A stretch of DNA of 64,000 nucleotides from Bedellia somnulentella (Eukaryota; Arthropoda; Insecta; Lepidoptera; Bedelliidae): assembly GCA_963576735.1 (NCBI GenBank), contig OY755176.1, positions 12,385,423 to 12,449,422 of the forward strand, read 5' to 3'. The first letter of the stretch is position 1. Each line of letters starts with the position of its first letter. Positions 12,701 through 24,700 of the stretch are shown one piece after another. Under the pieces are notes generated by a model. The model did no database searches. It saw only the letters and a program-made list of their open reading frames with translations, and was not told the origin of the DNA. The position numbers were made by a program, and so were the translations under genes.

Positions 12701-15700
12701 TGTTGGTCCGCGATTATCTCACGTTTGGCTTAAGCTATTTGGATGCGGTTTTCAGAAAAGTATTAGTTACATTTAGGAGAAGGTTTTAGTGCCTTAACCG
12801 ACCAAAAAAAGAAAGGAGGTTCTGTGTTTGAGCTGTATGTATGTCTGTTGGTCCGCGATTATCTCACGTTTGGCTTAAGCTATTTGGATGCGGTTTTCAG
12901 AAAAGTATTCGTTACATTTAGAAGATGGGTTAAGTGATTTAACCGACTCTAAAAGAAAGGAGGTTCTGTGTTTAACCAGCATTTATGTATGTTGGTCGGC
13001 GATTATCTCGCGTTTCGCTTAAGCTATTTGGATGCGATTTTCAGAAAACTACTTGTTACTTTCAGGACAAGGTATTAGTGATCTAACCGTCTCAAAAGAG
13101 GAGTTTCTGAGTTTCACCTATAAGTATGTATGTAAGTTTGAAGGTTCTTAGTTATTATTAGACAAAGAGTTATCAGTTTATGTTATTACATTCAGGAGAA
13201 GGTTTAAGTTCTTTAACCGACTCGAAAAAAAGGAGGTTTATGTATGTAAAGTTACAGATACTAGACAGAGATTTATCAATATATGTTAATAAAGTTTTTT
13301 TATTAGCAATAAACAGAGTTACTAAATTATTAAACAAAAAAGTATATAAAAATATGAATAAATTACTCTTAATTATATTGAAGAAAAAAATATATATTGC
13401 AACATCATGTTTTTCATCCTGGTCATTTCAATCAAGTCATGGGGATGGTTAAGGAATTTCTTTGAATCTATATCACTTAAAGCCATCATCTATTTCGGCA
13501 GCAAGAGCAGCACGCTGACGATGTCTCTCATTCTGTAGGGCAAGCACGAGCGCTATTTTATCGACACGTTAACGGTTAGAATGAGATGGCAGTATACGAT
13601 ACTAAGTAAGTGCGTAAAAGATGGCTGCTTTATCCCACGCGATAACTAGTTTAAATACGGCTCGTGCTTGCCCTGCTGAAGTCTTTGTTTTTTTTCGATG
13701 GGTGTTTCGTTCTCCCTTACGCGACTTTTCCTTAAAGCATCCTTTGATTTTCTATCTAGGCCCGCAGGTAAACAAAATAGTAACAAGTAAGCTAAAGTCA
13801 TAATAACAAGTATTATAACTACCTCTTAAAAAAACTATAAAATAAACGGACAGTAAAACTTATCTATCTCCAAAAAAACTATCACTAATTCACTAAAAAA
13901 ACTCAGAGTGATTTAAGAACTTATCACTAAAAAGTATAAAATAAAAAACAAAAACAAAAACTTCAAATTAAAAACTAAACAGAAAAAATAAATATTATTA
14001 TTTTTTATTTAAAAAAGAACCGCCTTCAAAAATCCAACTGAAAAGTATAAAATAATTTTAATTTATTTTATTATGTACAACTCTATTCAACTTCTTCTTT
14101 TTGAAGTCGGTGCCAAACAGACAAATCCAAAATGAAAATTGCTACATAGAGAAAACCATACGAATAATAAATCAATCGATAGTGCCTCAACAACAGTAGG
14201 TAACACAATCGCGCTCAAAAATCAAGAAATTTCATCCGCTCGCAACGACGTCGCTTTATAAAGGATGAAATTGGGGGACAGTGAGCGGTGCTTAGCCTGG
14301 TGTGCATGCGTCGCACTCCTCAAAGAAATTATCATAATATACATGTCACCGTAAAACTGTAAATACTAGTAAATTATAATTTTAGATAGATAGCGAGATA
14401 GTAAACTAACGTTAGGTTAGGTTATGTAAGATTATCAGATTTCAAACTAACGGAATTAACAATTCGACAGAGACATGCATGCACCGAGTTGGCACAACCA
14501 ATACTTCTAACACTTTGTAAAAAGACGATCGAGAATCTAAATCACTACATAGTATAAAACAAAGTCGCTTTCTCTCTCCCTGTCTGGGATATAGGGACAT
14601 CTTTATGTATACTTTTATCTGTAAAACTACGAAATGAATTTTGATGCGAATTTTTTTATTAATTGATTAAAAAGGAAGGTTTATAAGGATGACATACGCT
14701 GATGGGGTGGAGAACTCACTCAACTTGGGCGGGCCACTAATATTCGTTCTTCTTTGTCATGAAAATTGGTTTGGCACCGACTTCAAAAAGAAGAAGTTGA
14801 ATAGAGTTGTACATAATAAAATAAATTAAAATTATTTTATACTTTTCAGTTGGATTTTTGAAGGCGGTTCTTTTTTAAATAAAAAATAATAATATTTATT
14901 TTTTCTGTTTAGTTTTTAATTTGAAGTTTTTGTTTTTGTTTTTTATTTTATACTTTTTAGTGATAAGTTCTTAAATCACTCTGAGTTTTTTTAGTGAATT
15001 AGTGATAGTTTTTTTGGAGATAAGTTTTATAATGAGTGTTACTATACATATATAGGATAGATCATTAATATTAATATTGACATAAAGAAAAGTTACAAAT
15101 TATACACGCTGTGAAAGTAAAACAAAAAAAAATATTACTATGTATATCTATAATGTTAAATAATATACATTAGCTATTATTATTGGTTTATGTTATTACA
15201 TGTCTGGTCAATAGTATGTGATATTTTGCGTGTTTTGTGATATGATAGTTTGTTCGTGTCTATGTAGTTAAGTAAAACACCGAAATGGGTTCGTTTTAAT
15301 GCTTCTTAGTACTCAGCTCAATAAACCGTATAACATATCGTTGGAATGAATGAAACCCTCAGTATCGTTGCATTTAAAGGTGGACCTTGTCCTATATATG
15401 ACCACGATGCCATATTTTACTAAGTCCTTGTGTCGACCACAAAATAATTCAATGCTTGTTAAAAGTTTTGACATCACCTAGTTTCTAAGGTTAGAACACT
15501 TAACTCTTGGTATTCCGTTTCTGTTGTAGAAATGCTAAATTATCATGCTATTCTTATCTTTGAACTTGTGTTCTGTTCTGTAAATTCTGTTCTATTCGTT
15601 TTGCTTTGAAGAATGATTATGATGACCTCTTATTATTTTAATACCTTCTTCATTCGAAACGTTACATTTACTACTAATATTTCCTGATAGTTAAGTTTGC

Positions 15701-18700
15701 ACGAACCTGACTAAGCTCTTGAGGTGTTTTTTATACAAACTTAATTTCCTTGCCTTTAGCTTATAAAGGCAAGATTTTCTATTTGATCAAAGTGTGTCCT
15801 TTTTGGTATTCCTCTTCTAATATTACCATATACATTCGCTCTGTATAAAAATCTAACTTTCGATACTCATAGTTATAAATCCTGGTTAGGGCAAGCGTGA
15901 TTTTAAAAAGTGAAATAAAAACAGTTACTACGAACTTGAGCGGAGACAAGATTGTAAAAATAAAAATGGTCATTGATGCGTCCTGAGCAACACCATCCAA
16001 AAATTACTTAAATAGCCCCGCCACTCTCTTTAGTCGCCTCTTGCGATCACCCATGGGACGACACTACACTACTTTAATATTTAACTATAATTCTGTGAAT
16101 ATCTGACTACGAATCTTTATGATCCCCAAACTCGAATGCGCTTTAAACCGCACTTATACCCTCAGGGCTTTTAATTTCAAAGCAGCGCGTGTGTTTCAAA
16201 GGAAACTATTCTAACAAAATCTCATTTCACATCCTCAAAAACAAAATTCTAAAGTTTATTTTATATAATTGCATTATAATATCCATAGCGTAGTGTAATT
16301 ACTTGCCGGGGGCTAAATATGTTACATTTGCATTTGATTTGAAAACGGATGTGCTCCCTTGAATACTGATATAACGCCTGAAGGTACGGACGGAGCTACT
16401 GTGCTTACAAACACAAAATAACATATTTTGTTGCGTGCTACTCGTGCCGGAATCTCATATTCTCTTTATTATAATTTATTTTCCATTTTATCGTCTCGTT
16501 TATTTTCTTATCCATCAAATATTGTTAACACGAAGGAGCATTTTAAGCAATACATATTGGAACTTAGACTGATGTAAGCAGCAGGATCACAAAACGTAAA
16601 ATCGAATTTGACTTCAAATTCAGTCTGAAAGTTTTGTCTTTGTTTACACTGCCCACGAAACAAACATGAAAAAAAATATCTTATTTTATTTGCAGGCAAA
16701 GTCTCTTCTAATATACCTCGAGTTTTGTCATGAAACTCGAAATTATAGATTTTCTGCGATCTTTATAAATCTTTTAAAATATCGGCGTTGCATTCTGTCG
16801 AAAAGAGTGACAATCATAATTGCAAAGACTTTAAATTGCCATTTAAAAGGCCTTTTGAGTCTCTCATACTTACACTTACAAAACTTCATTATACGTAACA
16901 TTGTAGTAAAAGATCCCATTATTAATAAGCAACAAAATCTGCGTGCCAGTAAACGCGGAGAGAAGCGTGGCATGTAGCTCCCATCGCCGGATGCGAGCCT
17001 CGGGGCTGCTTACATCAGACACACCGAGTTACACCAACCACACCCGTTCTTGTGTTTATACATTACCGACAGACTTAGCTGGATGAATTTGAATGAAATA
17101 TTAGCACGATTAGATATGAGAGAAAAATTTTGAACTGGAATATTAAGACTACTTAAAAGTATAAGTAATAAATTATAGCGTGTCAACTTACTAAATTGTA
17201 ATGTGGATAACAGCATGTTGACTCTGTCATTTAAGAAAAGGAATTGAATTGACTCAAAATCTGCATTTAAAAGGATAGTTACCCTTAGTTGTCACAGTTC
17301 TCATCTGTTTATGATAATCATAGTCAGATATCTCCTTTCTATTTGAAATGATATATTTGCCGGCTAGAACCCTGTCGCACAAAATATATTATCTTAAAAA
17401 GTATATTTAGATACATCATTATTTTACTAAAAATAAGCAAAGAACAATTCTAATATACTTATTTGAGTCGTGACATTATATCTACTTTTCTACATCAGTT
17501 ATTCTGCTTTGTACAATAGTAATCCTTTTTCTCTCAGCAGTTGTCTCCGAGATCAAACCAAGACTGTTTCGCCTCGCGTTACAATAATCCTCAATCTAAC
17601 GTTGGACTTACAAAGTCTTTGCCAATCAAGTTCATCGGCGGCGAACAATCGAGGGAAATACAAAAAAGCTTATAAAAATCAACGTAACGAAGCTTTTTTT
17701 AATTATATTCTACTGAGTTGAGATAAATTGAAGATTAATGGGGATGAAATTCAAATTTTGTAAGGTCATGGTTTGGAGACTACGGTCTAGATGTACTATG
17801 GTTTGGATGTAAATAATTATGAATATGGAATTACATCTTATGTCTTAATAAAAGATAAGGCGGAGTTATAAAAATAGTTATAATGATATAACATATAAAA
17901 GACATATTTGAAGATTAAACACCTTCCACAAACTCAATTTTGTCGGAGAATATCATTCATCGTGAGAAAAAAAGCGACTATACGCTTAAAATAAATGGCT
18001 GAAAACATGGAAAATCGTAAAATAATTCACACTGTAAAAGCCTTGAATGTTTGTTTGCCTAATTTAAAATGTTTTTAATAAAACCCTAACTGTAGTTGAG
18101 CATTTGACCATCAAGACGTCTTCAGGCAGAACTTAATTAATGCTACGAGATTACTGTTGATTAACTTAACTGAATCTATAACATGCTGGCATTCCTACAA
18201 TGCTATCAAAACACAGGTAGCCAACGTCACATTACCGAAAGCAATATGAGAAAAGTTTAATAATCATTAGATCGTTTTGTCTATTGATATTCGGCGAACA
18301 TCCAGACTTAATTAAAAGTACGGCGCCAAACTCCATATACCTGTTGTCGGGGCTTCTTTGGTCTATTAGACAATAAAAACTAATGCCTATACGCCTCCTC
18401 AAAGACGCGGCAAAACTTCTCACAGTTCAACTTGATCCAGTCCACCTCCCCCCTCCCGCGCCCCGCACACGCCGGACAAAAAAACAACCTTCCAAGGATA
18501 CAACCACCGTAATTTTAAATTCAATGTCCAGAACCAGTCGGGCCAACCATATCTTTCCTCTTATCAGAATAAGGTTGAAAATTCTCATTCAAACTCAGAA
18601 TCCGCTTTTATAAGACGGAATTAGTATCTTAGTGTTTAAGATATAGAGTTTAAAATCCGGTTGTTCTAAATGGTATCAGAGGCTGTGTAGGTGAAGGAAG

Positions 18701-21700
18701 AGAGCAGAGTAAAGGGGGTCCATTAATCCCCTCGCCCTGCGCTCACGCACTTTCATGAATGGACCGAACAGGTTGATGTGTTCTGTATACATGCTGTTTA
18801 TTTTCATCTTTTGACAAAGTTAACAAAGAAATAGTACTATTCTAACTAGAATATAAGGGGAAAATTTAACATTCTAACGGACTATGCAATTGTAATATTG
18901 TCATCTGATTTCGAATTCTGAATCACAATGCGAATTCACATATTCAACGTTCACTGTCTGCCATCTAATTAACTTGCAAATTTTACAAAGTAATCGTTTT
19001 CTTTGTGTTTGCCAGATACGGGTCAAAGATTGGAGATTTTGTTCATATTGATTGTACGGTGACTGAGGTTAGCGACAAATTAATCTTTTGCCTCTTCACG
19101 CCATTGTTATCGTCACGTTTCTCGTAACAAAATATCTTTTGAATGATACTTAGGTATTTGGCATTTAGTTCTGAGAACGAGCGTGTCTCGATAGGTGATA
19201 ATTTGGAGCACGCTGTATGCGAAGGGTTCGAAGGAAGCGCCGCAACGTCCGGCCCGTGGATGTAGCGTGATGATTCCTTTTTTTCGTTTTGGTTTTTGTT
19301 CATCTCATTTATTTATTCCGATGTAATCTCTTCCAGTTGGTTTTTTATTCAGTCTTCAGTCTTACTTGTGGCAGGACGCAGCAATCCGTATCAGTAGCTG
19401 CCGCTGGATTAGGAAGTGTCTACTTAGAACTCGGCAATTGGATTATCATGTGCATTTTTAATAGAACGTTGGCTTAACATTATGTGTTGAGTGGATTCAA
19501 AAAAGAGTTATAGTTATTGTGTGACAGTGGTGTAGTGTCGATTGTGTTGTTTAGGAATTGTGATGATGGATTTACCTCACTATTTGTATTTGCTGACGAC
19601 TAGGACTACCTTTTGTGATCTGCAACTACCAATGGAACCGCCTCAATCACCCAAATTCAATTTACCTCTTTGGCAACCGTGGCTATGTTCTCCGCAAAAA
19701 GGTACCTCAATTGGATTCATGCTAGATAATCTTTTTTGATCTTTCTTTTATTATATAATAATATTTTATTAGGATATTCCTTACATTTTAAACTAGTATG
19801 ATACGAACTTGCTTGGCTTTTATAATATAAAGTTACGTAAACATATTTTTAATCATGCAAAATAACAATAAAGGTTTAAATAAGTACCGCATTTGTTAAC
19901 CTTTAAAAAAATCACCTCTCAAGATGGATCAGTGCATAGTTACTCTATCTTCATTCTTATCATCCAGACCATAAAGCAGCAAGCATCTCAGCATCCAGAG
20001 CGGTCTATTTTCTCAAAGAATTATCCACCTTAAACTCAAATTCAAAGCCTAAATAAATCGATCAATAACTGACGTTGTATGTAATGAAAGTTGTCTTGCT
20101 CCAGAGACCCCAAGCACGGCGTCGAGCGGGGAGTCCGAGGGGGACCGCACCATGTCTCCGGAGGCCCCGCAACTGCCGCACCCCAAGGAGGTTACGGGAA
20201 AATGGCGGCGAGACCGACGCTCTACCAGACTGCCGGAGTATAGGCCGAGGTAGGCAAGATTTGATTGACTTGTTAGTGATGAAAAGAAAATGATATTAGT
20301 AATAGGAATTAGAATAGATATTATTGATTTTAGTAATAGGAATTAGAATAAGATTTTTGAATGAGAGATCGACTCTCTACCAGATGCCAGAATATGCCAG
20401 GATATAGACCGAGGTTGGCAAGATTTGATAGATAAGTAGGATAAAAGTGAAAATTGGATTGAAGGTTTTATGATTTTAGGAATAGGAATTTGCTTTGATT
20501 TTTCATGAGAAACCGATGCTCTACCAGACTGGCAGAATATAGACCGAGGTATGCAAGATTTGATAGAGAAGACGATTGAGGAATAGAGTTTAGATTGATG
20601 AAGTTATTGGTTATAGAAGTCGAAATTTGCTTTGTTTTTTGAATGAGAGGCCGACGCTCTACCAGACTGCCGGAATATTGGCCGAGGTAGGAAAAAATTG
20701 ATTGAGAAGGTGGTAGAAAAGTGGATTTTGAATTGATGATATTATTAAGAAAAGTTATAGGAATTAGAATAAGATTTTTGAATGACAGATCGACACTCTA
20801 CCAGATCGTCAGAGTTTGGACCGAGGTAGGCTAGATTTGATAGAGAAGATGATATTATTGAATCGAAATTTTCCTTGTTTTTTGAATGAGAGACTGAAGC
20901 TCTACCAGACTGCCAAAGTATAGACCGAGGTAGGCAGGCTTTGGTAGAAAAGATGGTTGAGAAAGAGTTTGGGTTGATGGCATTATTGAGTTTAGGAATC
21001 GGTATATTCTTTACTTTTTGTATGCGTTTCAAACAATAATGCGTCTTAACAAAATAAGATGAAAAACTAATGGAAGATATAATCTTGCCGCTTCAATGAG
21101 TTTGTCAATGCGACAGTTTTGAACAAGTCTGTCTGACAATGAATAGTGGTTAGAAATACAACTTGTGTTTTTGGACAAATAAGTGGAAAATATAATGAAA
21201 TAGTTTAATATATCAATAGAAGAACTCACGACTTAGTTCTACTAGTAATTTACAAGATACAGCCACCAGTAGTAACTGGACTGCCAATTGGTGGATGTAC
21301 CTTGCTTATGAACAAATTCTATTTGCAATCAATGTCGTAAAAATAACTTCTTAGTTCTTTAAATTGTAAGCCATTCAGCTTATATTCACCCGTCAACTCG
21401 AAAAGGGAAGATTTTATCCAATATGGGTGTTGGTAAAACTGGAGGAGATAGAGTCAATCAAAGTATGGGAATGCATAGACAACCCATATCAACAATTTCA
21501 TATACTTTTTAAATGAATATTACCTACTTACTTATACTCCCGCCCATTGTTTCCATTGGGGTAGGCAGAAACTATCGAAAACTATAGTGGCTGTGGAAAT
21601 AATAATCCATAACTCTGGGTTTCTTCTCTGTATGTGTTTTAGTATATAATTTGAAACGACTGTATTGAAAACCGTAATTAATTTTAAGTTTTCTGAAAGC

Positions 21701-24700
21701 GCTGAAGAGTAAAATTTATTGCTTAGAAATAGGCTTCTGAAAGAGAGTTCGCATCTCTCTGTAAATAGAAGCACACAAATATTTACATTCCAATATTACT
21801 TATTTCAGATTTGTTTGAGGAAAACGAGACATCATTTGAATTAATAAAATAATATTTTCCTCATAACTGATCTGTTTTATGTGCTTTTAATAGTGTAAAT
21901 AGGGTTTCATGATGTTTCCTTACATGAATGTTTTCTACATTGATAACTACAACTACATATATGTTCAACATTATTTTTTTATCCTCACGGCTGCAATATC
22001 CCCAAATGTTGTGACAATACCAGAAAGTTATAAAAAGTATTTACACTGTTTACGCCTTGTAAGACCGTAAAGGAATAATGAAAAGGGTTAAGCGGTAAAT
22101 AGAGCTGTACCTGGCTTAATATAAAGTTAGATGCTGCCCTTGAAGGCCCGATAATTTCATGATGATACTGTATTAGTTTCTATGCTTATTTATGGCGGTA
22201 GCAGCCATGTTGGATGAGGTAGAACAAGCAAGAACACAGAGTAAATACTGCAAAGTTAAACTCAGCTTAAATGATAATAAAGTTAGTTAATGAGAGAGTG
22301 TGAAAAAATGTGTGCTTCGTGAGCAGTGCGGTGTGAATCATGATATTGAAAAATAGAATACCGAATGTCAGAAAGGATGGATGAAAGAAAGTTGCTAGAA
22401 GGCCTATATAAATACATAATACGTATATATGTTACGGCTAATAGCCGAAGTGCGGCTGCACCTAGGTTTAGCCAGCTAGTCACATTTAGCCAGGGTTGGT
22501 TAGCTTAGGTTAGGTTAGGTTAGGCTATGTATAAAACGAGCGAGCGAAGCGCAGCGGAGCGAGCACTCTTAAATGCATAATCTGTATTTTAAATATATGG
22601 AAAATGTTTTATAGAAAAAGTATTATTCTTATTCAATATTTTCAACATAACATAAGGCTGCACCTAGTTTTAGCCGGCTAAACCTAGGTGCAGCCGCACT
22701 TCGGCTATTAGCCGTAACATATACATCCAATTTGGATAGTATTGACAATATAATATACGATTACGAAAGACAAATTTGGAATAAATAAAGAACATTCTCA
22801 AAAAGGCAGGTGTTCGAAGTAGGGAAAATTAAAGTCCATGTATGAAAAGATTCGAGAGTTTTGCCAGGATCGCACAAGGCGATCGATAATTTCGTGCCTA
22901 TCTCAAAACGAATAGTGTGAGTATATGTATGGATATGTATATAATACTTCTGAACATTTGTGTTGAAAATTATACACATGACACGTCAACAATAGATTAA
23001 TCTATACATTATTATAAAAACTATTTTTTTTGAACAGAGAGAACGGCAAGATGGCGCTCCGCTCCCAATCATTCAACGAGCGCAGGCCCGCCCCGGGCTC
23101 CGCGTCACGTCCGCAGAACCATAGTGATGGGGAGTTCTCTGATGAGGTGGACGATGTGCCCGCCAATCTGACAGTCAATGGAAAAGGTTAGGATGATTTT
23201 TTTTCTCAATAACTACACCTCTTTCTTATTTATGTTAGCGCCTATGCGTTTTATTCTAAAGGTTCCTGGATGAGGAAAAAAAGAGCCAGGTAACCACTTT
23301 AAAAATGTAGTATTGTCGGAATTTTGGAGAAAGAAAAATTATAAATGGTTGGATATGAGTTGGTAGGACATCCAGAACACTTACTGAAAAAGATCCAATC
23401 GGGGGGCACAGTAGTGCCCCCGCCAAGACGAGCCAAGCGAAGCGCACGGGCACTACCTACCTTTTCTCGAAGCGCTTCGTCGTTTTTTTGAACCCTTATA
23501 ACTTGGGTTTGGGTTATGCTAGATCAACAAAATTTTCGGGATATATTGTCAATAGCGGACTTATTAAACATATTAAGTTTTAATTACATTAGCTTTTATA
23601 CTTCAGATTTTATTTATATCTAAAAAACGCTGATTTCGTCACTGACTCACTGATGATCATCAAAATTATTAAGGTATTTCCTAATGTCCTAGAAAGCTGA
23701 AATTTTGTATGTAAGCTAGTATTAGCACACAAACAACAAAAAAATTATAAAACTTGTAACTTTCATCCTCCAACCCCTTAAACTAGGGGATGGGAGTTTG
23801 TATGAGACCTGTAATTTTAAAAGATTAAATTTTGATGACGCTAGAGGTCTAATCTAATTTATTATTATATATTTTTATTATTATTATATTATAAAAATAT
23901 AAAAAATTAATCGACATATATTGAGACATATCGACAGTATCTGATCTATCACTTATTATAAACAGTAAATCAACAAAGAAAAAAGGCAAAGATAGAGAGT
24001 GGGCTATAAAAAAGGCGTCTCTGATGTGCAAGAAATACACCCCAAAAAAAGAAGAAAAAAATAAAAACAAATATTGTTACAAACAACTTACAAAAAGAAA
24101 TGAAATCCCACCAAAAACATTTTCATGTAAAATGTTGCCAAGACGAGCCCATATGACTCGCACTGTCAAAAAGTTATCAGATCTCATGTAGAGCCAAGCT
24201 TCTAACACTACACGCCCTAACTCTACAAGGCCTAACTTCACAAACTCTACACCTTAGTCAAAATATGTGGCTTGGCCGTTCGTTACTACAAGAACTATTG
24301 TATAACACAAAAGTAATGAACAGTGAATTGATTTTTCACCTTACGTCGATATGAATGTAGCGAAATGGCCAAGCCACATATTTTGACTAAGGTGTAGAGT
24401 TTGCGAAGTTAGGCCTTGTAGAGTTAGGGCGTGTAGTGTTAGAAGCTTGGCTCTACATGAGATCTGATAACTTTTTGAAAGTGCGAGTCATATGGGCTCG
24501 TCTTGGCAACATTTTACATGAAAATGTTTTTGGTGGGATAATTATTAAAACAAATATTAGCATCGTTTTAATCTGGGTTTGTTTTTACTTGTGACCTTTG
24601 TCCTGTTATCCTATATGGTTTATAATTGTGTTTACAAACCAGAAATTGTCATGTTAATTCTAGAGAAAAACTTTATAGCATAGAACGGCGCCTAATAAAA

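Noticed and set aside
12453..12789. Two similar 63-codon frames
   Set aside because: Products of the 145-bp minisatellite; the period is not a multiple of three, so no repeated protein is encoded.
12360..13250. CRISPR-like array
   Set aside because: The whole 145-bp unit repeats without unique spacers and the genome is eukaryotic.
22508..22528. True telomere end
   Set aside because: Only four TTAGG units, enclosed by MITE ends and unique sequence.
24064..24558. AAAACAAATATT on both sides as a target-site duplication of the hairpin MITE
   Set aside because: The two copies are not adjacent to the element's ends (29 and 7 bp away), so chance in AT-rich DNA is likelier.
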